Of a DNA stretch of 64,000 nucleotides, positions 16,288 through 25,103 are shown piece by piece. The stretch's first letter is position 1. Each line of letters begins with the position of its first letter. The position numbers and the translations under genes were made by a program. The notes under the pieces were generated by a model. That model was not told the DNA's origin and made no database searches. It was given only the letters and a program-made list of their open reading frames with translations. This DNA comes from Saprospiraceae bacterium (GTDB lineage Bacteria; Bacteroidota; Bacteroidia; Chitinophagales; Saprospiraceae): the NCBI GenBank assembly GCA_019638385.1, contig JAHBTW010000024.1, positions 1 through 64,000 of the forward strand, given 5' to 3'.

Positions 16288-17667
16288 TCAAAAGAGACTG
16301 TAAAACAAGCTCAGCCCTCCGTTCAGGAAAAATTCCTTGTTGTTGGCAAAAGCATTTTCTAATGGAATAAATGCAAACTCGGAGGTGGAAGAACTCCAGT
16401 TGTATTGCAAGCCGATATTAGCTCTCAAACGGGTTCGGAAGTTGAGGAAATAGTCTGCAGCGAGGTCGGTTCTTTGTGCAATCCAGATGAAATCCGAGCT
16501 GGATTGCGGCATGAAATAATTAGCCTGAAGGCTGGTTGATCCGTTGATGCGGGTACGGGAATTGGGAAACCATCCTGCCAAAAAAAGCGCCGTCGCGCCC
16601 GGCTGCCAATACCGCGTTGCGGGATTTTGAGGAAAAGGGCTGTTAATTACCCCGTAGGCCGTAGAAATGTCTAAGGTGTGGCCGAGTTGCCAATACTGGT
16701 TGATCGGCCGTCTTCCCTCGTATCGCACCGATGCCGTCGCACGGTATGTAGCCTGCGAAATGTACTGATAAAAAGGCTCTATGCCTACCGAGAACCGCTG
16801 ACCGGAGGAGCGGACATTGGAAAAGCCGTACAGCCAATTGTCGGCCAGTGTGGTGAAAAACATCAGATCGCCGCTGTCGGTGATGCCCTTCTCTTTGAAC
16901 CAGTTGTTTAATTGGGTGAGTTCATATATTCGCTGCCGGCGAAAATCAAAATTCCGTTGGTTGCGGGCATGCGCCATCACCTGCCCCAGCGCAAACAAGT
17001 CGCTCTCAGAAAGCGGAGCAGCCAAAATGCCATTCTGCTGCATGTCATCTACCATGAATTTTGCCAAAAACACATCGTCAACGGGTTCGATGCGTCCAAC
17101 CCCGATGCGAAGGGGCATTTTGAGTGCAGTTCGGGTCATTTCGCTCTTTATTGCCGGGTTGGGGCCGTTTTGACGGCGTTGCAAAAAGTTGTACTGCACA
17201 CTCACTAGCCAGTTGGCCTCCAGGTACCGCAAAGGGCTTCTGTACAGACGGTTTTCACCGGAAGAAGAAACGGACAGTCTCGCTTCTTGCTGCCAAAAAA
17301 AATTGTTGGGCGTATTTTGAATAATCGTTTCCTGGCTCCTGTCGCTGAAGCCTTGGAATAGCGATACGCTGCGAAGCGCCTGCAGCCTTTCGTTATTGAT
17401 AAACTGGCCGTACGAGGCGCTTAAGTTTTGCGAAAAATTGCCGCTGCTGAGCGAAATAGGAAACGTGCCTCTTGTTTCCGATGCGTTGGCAGAGCCGGCC
17501 ACATCCATGCTGAAATCCAGCGCCCTCCGGTTGATGTCCGGGAAACGGAAGGCGGCATAATTATAAGTCGTGGTATCGCTTTGCGCTGTGGCGGCATGAG
17601 GGGAAAAAGCGGCGACAAGAGAGAGGAGCAGCCAAAGCTGCACAGCATACAGGGTAGAAATTTTCAT
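16288..17667 (-). CDS. Outer-membrane beta-barrel-like protein, unknown function
   Basis: 459 aa with an N-terminal signal peptide (residues 1-28, cleavage near AATAQ). The rest shows alternating hydrophobic strands typical of a barrel (QNLSASYGQF, WLVSVQYNF, FSVGIEPFYQY, RATASVRYEG) and a terminal aromatic strand GGLSLFYSLF. It also has a central helical stretch (~205-260). No named family recognised. It has its own -7 box upstream. Confidence 0.7.
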   Translation of the reverse strand: MKISTLYAVQLWLLLSLVAAFSPHAATAQSDTTTYNYAAFRFPDINRRALDFSMDVAGSANASETRGTFPISLSSGNFSQNLSASYGQFINNERLQALRSVSLFQGFSDRSQETIIQNTPNNFFWQQEARLSVSSSGENRLYRSPLRYLEANWLVSVQYNFLQRRQNGPNPAIKSEMTRTALKMPLRIGVGRIEPVDDVFLAKFMVDDMQQNGILAAPLSESDLFALGQVMAHARNQRNFDFRRQRIYELTQLNNWFKEKGITDSGDLMFFTTLADNWLYGFSNVRSSGQRFSVGIEPFYQYISQATYRATASVRYEGRRPINQYWQLGHTLDISTAYGVINSPFPQNPATRYWQPGATALFLAGWFPNSRTRINGSTSLQANYFMPQSSSDFIWIAQRTDLAADYFLNFRTRLRANIGLQYNWSSSTSEFAFIPLENAFANNKEFFLNGGLSLFYSLF

Positions 17668-17698
17668 AGCTCAGGTATTTTTGAAATTAAGGAATGGA

Positions 17699-17706
17699 CA
17701 AAAGTA
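17699..17706 (-). promoter_or_regulatory. -7 box TACTTTTG for the outer-membrane protein gene
   Basis: CAAAAGTA on the plus strand, 32-39 nt upstream of the start at 17667. Confidence 0.5.
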
Positions 17707-17837
17707 GCTTAATGCGCCAATGGGTTCTATTTGTACCATTATAAAGGAATGTTAAATCAAGGGGTGGCAAAGGGTAGCTGCGCCTTTGTTACGGTATGTC
17801 GCGCCATAGCACGGTAAATTTTATCCTTTATCCTTTT

Positions 17838-17845
17838 TACTTTTG
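17838..17845 (+). promoter_or_regulatory. -7 box TACTTTTG for the tRNA methyltransferase gene
   Basis: TACTTTTG lies 23 nt upstream of ATG 17869. The leader ends in CAAACAACCACC immediately before ATG, the same A/C-rich leader found before the DUF4058 gene at 29510. Confidence 0.55.
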
Positions 17846-17868
17846 CCTTCTTTTTGCAAACAACCACC

Positions 17869-18609
17869 ATGACCACTCCCGATTCGCTGCCTCCGGATAA
17901 TTCCGTTTTCCGATTCCGGCAATTTTCCATTGCACAAGACCGCTGCGCCATGAAAGTGGGCACTGACGGCGTGCTGCTCGGCGCCTGGGTGGAAACAGCC
18001 GGCGTACAACGTGCTTTGGACATCGGCGCCGGCACCGGCCTCATTGCCCTCATGCTGGCACAGCGCAGTAAGGATACCATCGTGGACGGAGTGGAAGTGG
18101 ACGCCATCGCCTGCGTGCAAGCTGCCGAAAACATGCAGCAATCGCTCTGGTCGCAGCGCCTGTGCGCTATCCACAGTTCTATACAAGACTACGCCCGAAC
18201 CGCTGCTCATACATACGATCTCGTCGTGAGCAATCCGCCGTTCTTCACGGGAGGCGTACTGTCGGAAAGCGAAAGCCGCCTGCAGGTGCGGCACACCGTG
18301 AAGCTGCCACATGGCGAATTGCTCATGGCCGCCCGCCGGCTGCTGGCTCCCAAAGGCGTTTTTGCCGTCATCTTGCCTTTGCTGGAAGGACTGCGTTTTA
18401 TGGAAATGGCGCGCAGCTATCACCTGTATTGCGAGCGTATGACCGAAGTACACACCAAAGCCGGCAAGCCCGCCAGTCGCCTCCTGCTCCAGTTCGTGTC
18501 TGACATTCCCGACACCATGCGCCAGGACGCGCTCGTCCTCACCGAAACAGACGGCAGCACCCGAACGCCGGCGTACCATCGCCTCACGGAGGCGTTTTAC
18601 CTGGCATAG
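17869..18609 (+). CDS. trmN6: tRNA1(Val) adenine-37 N6-methyltransferase
   Basis: 246 aa from ATG 17869; a TTG five codons earlier is less likely. The class I methyltransferase SAM motif DIGAGTGLIALML is near residue 46 and the catalytic NPPFF near 124, both characteristic of TrmN6 (YfiC). It methylates the exocyclic amine of A37 in tRNA1(Val). The N-terminus (FRFRQFSIAQDRCAMKVGTDGVLLG) is the family hallmark. Its 3' end overlaps the convergent pcm gene by 26 bp. Confidence 0.92.
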   Translation: MTTPDSLPPDNSVFRFRQFSIAQDRCAMKVGTDGVLLGAWVETAGVQRALDIGAGTGLIALMLAQRSKDTIVDGVEVDAIACVQAAENMQQSLWSQRLCAIHSSIQDYARTAAHTYDLVVSNPPFFTGGVLSESESRLQVRHTVKLPHGELLMAARRLLAPKGVFAVILPLLEGLRFMEMARSYHLYCERMTEVHTKAGKPASRLLLQFVSDIPDTMRQDALVLTETDGSTRTPAYHRLTEAFYLA

Positions 18610-19252
18610 CCGGCTCCGTGCCCCCCAGAAAAGGCACAAACCGGAAGCTGCCCGTATCTTCTTCGATGAATTCGGTTTCGGAAGTGCGCACGATGCGCCG
18701 CATATCCTGCACTTCGGCGCCCACCGGGATGACGAGGATGCCACCGACGGCCAATTGCTTTTTCAGCGCTTCGGGCACCTCGGTAGCGCCGGCCGTAGCG
18801 ATGATGCGGTCGAACGGAGCAAATTCGGGCAGGCCCTTGCTGCCGTCGCGGAAGAAGCAGCGCGCGTTTTTCATACCCAATGCTTCCAATAATTCTTTGG
18901 CGCTGCGGTAGAGTGCTTCGTAGCGCTCCACGGTAAATACCCGCGCGCCCATGAGCGCCAGCACGGCGGCCTGATAGCCCGACCCCGTACCGATTTCGAG
19001 CACTTTATCGCGCTTGCGCACCCGGAGCAATTCAGTTTGGAACGCGACGGTGTAAGGCTGCGAGATGGTTTGTTCGTGTCCGATGGGAAAAGGCTTGTCT
19101 TCGTAAGCGTGCTCCTCAAAGGCTTTGTCCAAAAAATAATGGCGCGGCAGATGCTCCATTGCCTGCAAAACGCGCTCATCGGTAATGCCTTTGCGGCGAA
19201 GTTCTTCAATGAGCTGGCGACGCATGCCCTTGTGGCGGTAGGTGTCCTTCAC
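18584..19252 (-). CDS. pcm: Protein-L-isoaspartate O-methyltransferase
   Basis: Start placed at GTG 19252 (VKDTYRHKGMRRQL); ATG 19225 (MRRQLIEELRRKGI) is an alternative. The open frame upstream would overlap recN and is not credible. About 222 aa, family-like. Motifs: PRHYFL, the QTISQPYTVAFQTELL active-site segment, SAM-binding VLEIGTGSGYQAAVLA, and FDRIIATAGATEVPEAL. It repairs isoaspartyl residues in aged proteins. The last 26 bp overlap trmN6 on the other strand. Confidence 0.93.
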   Translation of the reverse strand: MKDTYRHKGMRRQLIEELRRKGITDERVLQAMEHLPRHYFLDKAFEEHAYEDKPFPIGHEQTISQPYTVAFQTELLRVRKRDKVLEIGTGSGYQAAVLALMGARVFTVERYEALYRSAKELLEALGMKNARCFFRDGSKGLPEFAPFDRIIATAGATEVPEALKKQLAVGGILVIPVGAEVQDMRRIVRTSETEFIEEDTGSFRFVPFLGGTEPAMPGKTPP

Positions 19253-19259
19253 GCTTTTT

Positions 19260-19293
19260 TTTGTGCAAAATAACCAAGTTAAAAGTATTTTTG
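19260..19293 (+). promoter_or_regulatory. recN promoter (TTTG -33, TATTTTTG -7)
   Basis: TTTG at 19260-19263 and TATTTTTG at 19286-19293 are 22 nt apart, close to the Bacteroidota sigma-ABfr consensus, and 43 nt upstream of the recN ATG. It lies in the short divergent gap with pcm. Confidence 0.6.
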
Positions 19294-19336
19294 CGCCTGC
19301 CGGAGTGAAAAACTGCCATACCGTCGCAAATCGCCT

Positions 19337-20995
19337 ATGATCAAAAAGCTCCATATCCGGAACTACGCCATCATTGACCATTTAGAGATGGATTTCTCCA
19401 AGGGTCTGACCATTATCACCGGCGAAACCGGCGCGGGCAAATCCATCCTGCTCGGCGCACTCGGCCTCATCATGGGCCAACGCGCGGATACCAAAGCCCT
19501 CTACCGCACCGATGAAAAGTGCTTCGTGGAGGCCGTTTTCGACATCAAGCATTACGACCTGCAGGAGTTTTTTCAGGAACACGATCTGGACTACGATCAC
19601 GAACTCGTGATTCGCCGCGAAATCACCCCTGCCGGCAAGTCGCGCGCCTTCGTCAACGACAGCCCCGCCACGCTCGACGTATTGCAGAGCTTCAGCGGCG
19701 CGCTCATTGACCTGCACCAGCAATTCGACACCCGCGACATCCACAACGTGTCGTTCCAACTCCGCCTCCTCGACGCGCTCGCCGACAACAAAGCGCTGCT
19801 CGCGCAATACAAAAGCGAGTTCAAATCCTGGCAGACGGCCTGTCGCCGCCTGGCCGATCTCGAACGCCGCAACGCCGACAGCGTCCGCGAAAGCGAGTTC
19901 CTCCAATTCCAACTCGAAGAATTCACTGCCGCCGCCCTCAGCGACGGCGAGCAGGAGCAATTGGAGCAGGAACTCGCTCTGCTCACCAACGCCGAAGAAA
20001 TCAAACGCACCCTCTCCGCCTCCTGCCATTACCTGCTGGAAAGCGATCAGGCGGTCATCACCCAACTGCGCGAAGTGGGCATTTCACTCAACACCTTTCG
20101 GCGCATCAATCCGCAAATCGGAGTGCTGGCTGAGCGGTTTGAACTCAGTATCAACGAAGTACAGGACATCGCCCGCGAGCTGGAGCGCATCGCCGACGGT
20201 ACCGAATACGACCCCATCCGGCTACAAGAGGTGCAGCAGCGTTTAGACCTCATCTATCGCCTGCAAAACAAGCACCGCTTAGCTACCGTGAGCGAACTCA
20301 TGGCCCTGCAGGAAGAGTTGCAAAACAAGCTCCGGGCTTTCGCCAATTTGGATGAAGAAATCGCCGCGCTGCAACAGCAAACCGCCGCTGCCCGCCAACA
20401 TTTGACCCAACAGGCACAACGCCTGCGCGAACGCCGCCTCGCCGTCATTCAGGATTTCGAAGCGGAAGTGACCCGCATGTTGGGCCAATTGTCAATGGAA
20501 CACGCCGCCCTCAAAGTGCAATGCGACCCGCTGCCCGAACCCGGCCCGACCGGACAGGACGAGGTCAATTTCCTCTTTGCAGCCAACAAAGGCGGGCGGC
20601 TCCAACTCATCAAAGACGTGGCATCCGGCGGCGAGTTGTCGCGGCTCACCTTGGTCGCCAAATCGCTGGTAGCTGCCGCCATACCCTTACCCACGCTCAT
20701 TTTCGACGAGATAGATTCCGGCATCTCCGGCGATGTGGCGCTGCGCATGGGCAACATCCTGCGCCGGCTCTCCAACCAACATCAGGTAGTGGCCATCACG
20801 CACTCTCCGCAGGTGACCTCCAAAGCCGACGCCCACTATTTTGTGTATAAAAAAGACATGGACGACCGCACCGTCACCAACGTGCGCCTGCTCAATGAAG
20901 AAGAACGCATCCGCTCTATTGCGGTAATGCTGAGCAGCAATCCGCCGAGCGAATCCGCCCTGCAAAATGCACGCGAACTGCTCCTGACAACATAG
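19337..20995 (+). CDS. recN: DNA repair protein RecN
   Basis: 552 aa SMC-like ATPase for double-strand break repair. Walker A GETGAGKS at residues 29-36. A long central coiled-coil region rich in Gln/Glu/Leu (~150-390). ABC signature SGGELSRL near 429 and Walker B LIFDEIDSGISG near 454, followed by the AITHSPQV switch near 485. Length and order match RecN. It is followed by fabI 32 nt downstream, on the same strand, possibly by read-through. Confidence 0.97.
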   Translation: MIKKLHIRNYAIIDHLEMDFSKGLTIITGETGAGKSILLGALGLIMGQRADTKALYRTDEKCFVEAVFDIKHYDLQEFFQEHDLDYDHELVIRREITPAGKSRAFVNDSPATLDVLQSFSGALIDLHQQFDTRDIHNVSFQLRLLDALADNKALLAQYKSEFKSWQTACRRLADLERRNADSVRESEFLQFQLEEFTAAALSDGEQEQLEQELALLTNAEEIKRTLSASCHYLLESDQAVITQLREVGISLNTFRRINPQIGVLAERFELSINEVQDIARELERIADGTEYDPIRLQEVQQRLDLIYRLQNKHRLATVSELMALQEELQNKLRAFANLDEEIAALQQQTAAARQHLTQQAQRLRERRLAVIQDFEAEVTRMLGQLSMEHAALKVQCDPLPEPGPTGQDEVNFLFAANKGGRLQLIKDVASGGELSRLTLVAKSLVAAAIPLPTLIFDEIDSGISGDVALRMGNILRRLSNQHQVVAITHSPQVTSKADAHYFVYKKDMDDRTVTNVRLLNEEERIRSIAVMLSSNPPSESALQNARELLLTT

Positions 20996-21027
20996 ATCAT
21001 TTTTCATTCAACACAACCAATAACGCC

Positions 21028-21831
21028 ATGGCAAACAACCTCTTACAAGGAAAAAAAGGCATCATCTTCGGCGCATTAGACGAAAAATCCATCGCCTGGA
21101 AAGTAGCGGAACGCTGCGCGGAAGAAGGCGCTCAACTCGTGCTCACCAATGCGCCAGTTGCCCTTCGATTCGGCCAGATCAACGAGCTTTCTGCCAAGCT
21201 CAATGCAGAGGTCGTGCCCGCCGATGCCACGAGCATGGAGGATTTGGAAAACCTCTTCCGCCGCTCCATGGAAATTTTCGACGGCCCCTGCGACTTTGTG
21301 CTGCACTCCATCGGCATGTCGCTCAACGTGCGCAAAGGCAAGGAATATACCGATCTCAACCACGAGTGGATGCTCAAATCTTTCGACATCTCCTCCATCT
21401 CGTTCCACCGCATGATGCAGGTAATGATGAAGCTCGACGCCATTCGGGAAGGCGGCTCCGTTTTGGCGCTGTCGTACATTGCGGCGCAACGCGTTTTCCC
21501 CGATTACAATGAAATGGCGGAATCGAAGGCCCTGTTGGAATCCTTTGCGCGCAGCTTCGGCTACCACTTCGGCACGAAGAAAAAAGTGCGGGTGAACACC
21601 ATTTCCCAATCGCCTACCAAAACCACTGCCGGCACCGGCGTGAAGGGTTTCATGGAGTTTTTCGACTATGCCGACAAAATGTCGCCGCTCGGCAACGCAT
21701 CCTCTGAGGCTTGCGCCGATTACTGTGTGGTCATGTTTTCCGACCTCACCCGCATGGTCACCATGCAAAACCTCTACCACGACGGCGGTTTCTCCACGAT
21801 GGGTATGAACCCGGCTGTGCTGGGGTTGTAG
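21028..21831 (+). CDS. fabI: Enoyl-[acyl-carrier-protein] reductase (NADH)
   Basis: 267 aa short-chain dehydrogenase fold. N-terminal GKKGIIFGALDEKSIAWKVA carries the FabI-type dinucleotide motif. HSIGMS is near residue 93. The active-site Tyr-x6-Lys is seen as YNEMAESK near 162-169, preceded by the second tyrosine in SYIAAQRVFPDY. ISQSPTKTTA follows near 193. It performs the last reduction of each fatty acid elongation cycle, and a conserved housekeeping role is expected. Confidence 0.96.
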   Translation: MANNLLQGKKGIIFGALDEKSIAWKVAERCAEEGAQLVLTNAPVALRFGQINELSAKLNAEVVPADATSMEDLENLFRRSMEIFDGPCDFVLHSIGMSLNVRKGKEYTDLNHEWMLKSFDISSISFHRMMQVMMKLDAIREGGSVLALSYIAAQRVFPDYNEMAESKALLESFARSFGYHFGTKKKVRVNTISQSPTKTTAGTGVKGFMEFFDYADKMSPLGNASSEACADYCVVMFSDLTRMVTMQNLYHDGGFSTMGMNPAVLGL

Positions 21832-21841
21832 CGGGGTATGT

Positions 21842-22137
21842 GATAGCTTCGAGCTTTGAGCTACGAGTTTCTACTTAGCACAAACTCGCAGCTCGCGGCT
21901 AAATAAAAGGTAACTATTCAGCCCGGCGGGCAGTGAGGTGACATCTGCCGCCTGCCTGCATCAACAAGCGGCGGAAGGTGTCATCTCACGACAAAACGCC
22001 TGCAAACTCCTACTGTTTTCAGATGACACCTTCCGCGTTTGGGACGCGGCAGATGTCACCAGAAAACACGAGTTTCTACCCGGCACAAACTCGTAGCTAA
22101 CAGCTCGCGGCTCGTAGCTAAAATAAAGGTACTACCA
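21842..22137. repeat. Nested inverted repeats flanked by direct repeats
   Basis: Outer arms GGTGACATCTGCCGC (21937-21951) and GCGGCAGATGTCACC (22046-22060) pair perfectly. Inner arms GCGGAAGGTGTCATCT (21971-21986) and AGATGACACCTTCCGC (22021-22036) also pair perfectly. The outer and inner words resemble each other (12 of 15). Two ~60-bp direct repeats flank the structure (21863-21916 and 22068-22135), sharing ACGAGTTTCTAC, CACAAACTCG, AGCTCGCGGCT and AAATAAA-GGTA. No coding potential is seen. It fills the whole gap between fabI and the next promoter. Confidence 0.85.
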
Positions 22138-22151
22138 AGCCCACACTGTAC

Positions 22152-22159
22152 TATATTTG
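22152..22159 (+). promoter_or_regulatory. -7 box TATATTTG for the large surface protein
   Basis: TATATTTG fits TAnnTTTG and is 59 nt upstream of ATG 22219. Confidence 0.45.
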
Positions 22160-22218
22160 CAGAGGTAATCTGATTGCCATTCTTGATTTGCTCCGCGCCC
22201 TGAAAACCGATTACGCTT

Positions 22219-24921
22219 ATGATAGCCAAATGGAGCCTTTGGTTGAGCCTGTCCGTATTTTCTCCCTGGATGCAGCCGTCCGGAGAGCGCCCTTCGCCGG
22301 GCGCTTCGGGGAATCGTTTGGCACAAATGCAACCCATTGTGGTCGTGCCGAACAACGATGCCGAATATCTGGTAGAAGATGTTTTTGTGGGCAGTAGTTG
22401 CTTCGGCGTAAGCGGCATGACGGTCAACGGTTTTCCCAATCAAATCGGGGTGTTTTCGCAGGGCGGCGCGTCGGTCGGCATTGAAAGCGGCATCATACTG
22501 TCAAGTGGCAATATCAACGACGCGGTAGGTCCGAATGAGTTAACCAATACCACGACCGGCTACGGCACGCAGATAAACGACCCCGACCTAGTGGCGCTCA
22601 GCGGTGGGCTGGGTATTTACGACCCGGTGTCCATCGAGTTTGATTTCACCCCTTCCGTTAACCGGATTTCCTTTCGCTACGTTTTTGCCTCGGAGGAATA
22701 TTGCGAGTTTGCCGACTCTCCGTTCAACGACGTGTTCGGCTTCTTCCTCAGCGGGCCGGGCATCAACGGACCTTACACCAACAATGCCGAAAACATCGCC
22801 ACCCTGCCGGGAACCGACACTTATGTGGGCATTGCTACGGTCAATCATTTTAACAATTCGCAATACTACCGCAACAACATCCCCGCCGGGGTGTCGCCCG
22901 GCTGCAACAACTCGCCGGGCCTGTTCACCGCCTTCCTCGAATACGACGGCCTCACCACCGTGCTCAGCGCCGAAGCCGAGGTCATCCCCTGCGAAACCTA
23001 TCACATCAAAATCATTTTGGCCGATAAGGCCGAAGACACTTACGACTCCGCCGTGTTTCTCGGCATGAGCAGTTTCGACGCCGGAGCGGGCGTTACCGTG
23101 AGCGCAGGCATTGCCGGGCCGGGGCCGGATTCGATCACCGTGTATGAAGGCTGTGCCGATGGCTTTTTTCGCTTTGAAAGATTGGGGGCTGATCTCAGCG
23201 AGCCGCATGTAATCCAAATTGCGCTGCACCCTTCCTCCACCGCCACCCCCGGCGTGGATTTCGCGCCCCTGCCGCCCACCGTCACCATCCCGGCGGGGCA
23301 AACCGGCGTTGCGCTGCCGGTTACTATTTTCGGCGACGCCCTCACGGAAGGCATCGAAACCATCCGCATCTCGCTGCAAAATGCCTGCTCTTGCCAGCCC
23401 ATTTTTGCAGACATCCGAATCGCCGACCCGCTCCTGCTCTTCGTTGCGCTCTCCGATACGCTCGTATGTGCCGGGCAACCGCTCACACTGACGCCCACCG
23501 TTACAGGAGGCATTCCGGACCATACTTATTTGTGGAGCACGGGCGCAACTACACCGCAATTGAACATCCCCGCCGCCGCAAACAGCTCGTATTCGCTTAC
23601 CGTGACCGATGCGTGCGGGCAGGCGGTTTCCCGAACCGTTTCGGTAACGACGTTCACACCCACCGCATTCCTCAGCGGCTCGGATTACATTTGCAACGGG
23701 CACGAAGAAGCCTTGCTGCAAGTGTCCTTCACCGGCCCCGGCCCCTGGACCTTCCGCTACTCGCACAACGGCCTGCCGACCACACTCAGCGAGGTGACCC
23801 AAAACCCCTTTCCGCTGACGGTGCAGCGCGCCGGCGCTTACCAGTTGCTCTCCATGTCGGGACAGAGCTGCGCGGGTACGGTATCGGGCATCGCCACGGT
23901 TGATTCTGTTGTAATCGCGGTGTCATCTCTCGCGACGCAACCCTCTTGTGCAGGCTATGCCGACGGGGCCGTTGAACTTGCCGTGTCGGGCGGGCAGGCG
24001 CCGTATAGTTTTGTATGGAATCCGGCGACATTCGGCGCGCAATCGGCACAGGGGCTGGCAGCGGGTATTTACCGCATTTCGCTAGAAGACGCGGGCGGCT
24101 GCAGGGCCGAAATGGAGGTCACGCTCAGCGATCCGCCGCCTTTGACGGCCGATGTGTCGGTTATTCAACCGCCCTGCCACGGCGATGCCGGCGCCATAGA
24201 GATATGGCATATCGGCGGCGGGGTTTTCCCACTGGAATACTCCATTGACGGAGGCCGCAATTTTGTACCGGAAGCAATTTTTGACTCGCTCGCGCCGGGC
24301 ATGTATGACATTGTGGTAGCGGATGCCCGCAATTGCTCGTTTTCTGCGCAAGCAACCGTCATCGAACCGCCGGAGCCGGCCATTTCACTGCCGGCATTGC
24401 TGAGCGGCGTCATAGGCGAGCGCATCCGATTGCGTCCCGTTTTGAATGTGCCGCCGGATGAGATTGCCGAAATCCGCTGGTCACCGGCAGAGGGACTGAG
24501 CTGTGCCGATTGCTTAGAGCCGGAACTTCAGTTTCTGAACAGCGGCGCCTATACCCTGCACATCACAACGCTGAACGGCTGTACCGCCGAGGCGGGGATC
24601 ACCATCGGCGTGGATCGCAATATCCCCGTTTTTATTCCCAACGTCTTCACACCTCAAAACGGCGACGGCATCAACGACGGCTTTACGGTGTTTACGCGCC
24701 CGGAATCCGTGTCCAGTATTCAATTGTTGCGTATTTTTGACCGCTGGGGCGGCATGGTGTTCGAGCAGCGCTTTTTCCAACCCAACGAAGTAAAACTCGG
24801 CTGGGACGGCACGCACAAAGGCCGGCCGGTGAGTCCGGGCGTGTATGTCTATCGGGTAGAAGTGGAACTGATTAACGGCGCAGTGGTGCAGTTGCAGGGG
24901 GAGGTGACGGTGTTGCGGTAG
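22219..24921 (+). CDS. Choice-of-anchor-L / SprB-repeat protein with gliding-type C-terminus
   Basis: 900 aa. The N-terminus has a short hydrophobic segment and an unusual Pro/Gly/Arg stretch before the mature region. Residues ~40-290 resemble a choice-of-anchor-L domain (VEDVFVGSSCFGVSG, GIILSSGN, FRYVFASEEYCEF, SPFNDVFGFFLSGP, ILADKAEDTYDSAVFL). A Calx-beta-like segment follows (~320-400), then Ig-like and two SprB-like repeats (~570-720, each with QPSC/PPCHG-DG and TVxDxxGC-type endings). The last ~95 residues are a gliding-motility-associated sorting domain (FIPNVFTPQNGDGINDGF, FDRWGGMVFE, W-D-G, G-V-Y-V-Y). Probably a T9SS-exported surface adhesin. Followed by a word repeat and a hairpin. 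Confidence 0.88.
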   Translation: MIAKWSLWLSLSVFSPWMQPSGERPSPGASGNRLAQMQPIVVVPNNDAEYLVEDVFVGSSCFGVSGMTVNGFPNQIGVFSQGGASVGIESGIILSSGNINDAVGPNELTNTTTGYGTQINDPDLVALSGGLGIYDPVSIEFDFTPSVNRISFRYVFASEEYCEFADSPFNDVFGFFLSGPGINGPYTNNAENIATLPGTDTYVGIATVNHFNNSQYYRNNIPAGVSPGCNNSPGLFTAFLEYDGLTTVLSAEAEVIPCETYHIKIILADKAEDTYDSAVFLGMSSFDAGAGVTVSAGIAGPGPDSITVYEGCADGFFRFERLGADLSEPHVIQIALHPSSTATPGVDFAPLPPTVTIPAGQTGVALPVTIFGDALTEGIETIRISLQNACSCQPIFADIRIADPLLLFVALSDTLVCAGQPLTLTPTVTGGIPDHTYLWSTGATTPQLNIPAAANSSYSLTVTDACGQAVSRTVSVTTFTPTAFLSGSDYICNGHEEALLQVSFTGPGPWTFRYSHNGLPTTLSEVTQNPFPLTVQRAGAYQLLSMSGQSCAGTVSGIATVDSVVIAVSSLATQPSCAGYADGAVELAVSGGQAPYSFVWNPATFGAQSAQGLAAGIYRISLEDAGGCRAEMEVTLSDPPPLTADVSVIQPPCHGDAGAIEIWHIGGGVFPLEYSIDGGRNFVPEAIFDSLAPGMYDIVVADARNCSFSAQATVIEPPEPAISLPALLSGVIGERIRLRPVLNVPPDEIAEIRWSPAEGLSCADCLEPELQFLNSGAYTLHITTLNGCTAEAGITIGVDRNIPVFIPNVFTPQNGDGINDGFTVFTRPESVSSIQLLRIFDRWGGMVFEQRFFQPNEVKLGWDGTHKGRPVSPGVYVYRVEVELINGAVVQLQGEVTVLR

Positions 24922-24953
24922 GGAGCATAGAGCATGGGGCATAGCGCAGAGAG
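24919..24953 (+). repeat. Word repeat of the GCATAGAG / GCAGAGAG family
   Basis: Overlapping the stop codon, the sequence GGGAGCATAGAGCATGGGGC then ATAGCGCAGAGAGC repeats the words found at 100-130 and 59578-59604. Confidence 0.6.
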
Positions 24954-24990
24954 CTTCCGTTAAATCTCAGATAGCGAAGAGTACGCAACG

Positions 24991-25027
24991 GGCAAATTGG
25001 AACGCTGCGCTCATTTGCCAATTTGCC
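24991..25027. terminator. Hairpin downstream of the large surface protein
   Basis: GGCAAATTGG (24991-25000) and CCAATTTGCC (25018-25027) are perfect 10-bp inverted repeats followed by TTTTAAAAAG. It is probably the end of the upstream transcript. Confidence 0.5.
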
Positions 25028-25068
25028 TTTTAAAAAGCACTCCACATCCTTCGCCTGCAACGAATTGT

Positions 25069-25076
25069 TACCTTTG
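25069..25076 (+). promoter_or_regulatory. -7 box TACCTTTG for the ccmE-ccmF operon
   Basis: TACCTTTG is 27 nt upstream of ATG 25104. Confidence 0.55.
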
Positions 25077-25103
25077 TTGTTTAGAAATCAATCAAACACT
25101 GTT

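Noticed and set aside
17821..18744. 307-codon minus frame opposite trmN6 and the end of pcm
   Set aside because: Overlaps two well-supported genes and lacks domains.
19253..19381. Long N-terminus for pcm starting at 19381
   Set aside because: It would overlap recN and its promoter, and the family N-terminus begins near GTG 19252.
21842..22137. Possible CRISPR array
   Set aside because: The repeats are inverted and nested, with unequal gaps, and no cas genes are present.
22588..23802. 404-codon minus-strand frame opposite the surface protein
   Set aside because: Composition-driven; the sense frame encodes clear anchor-L and SprB-type domains.
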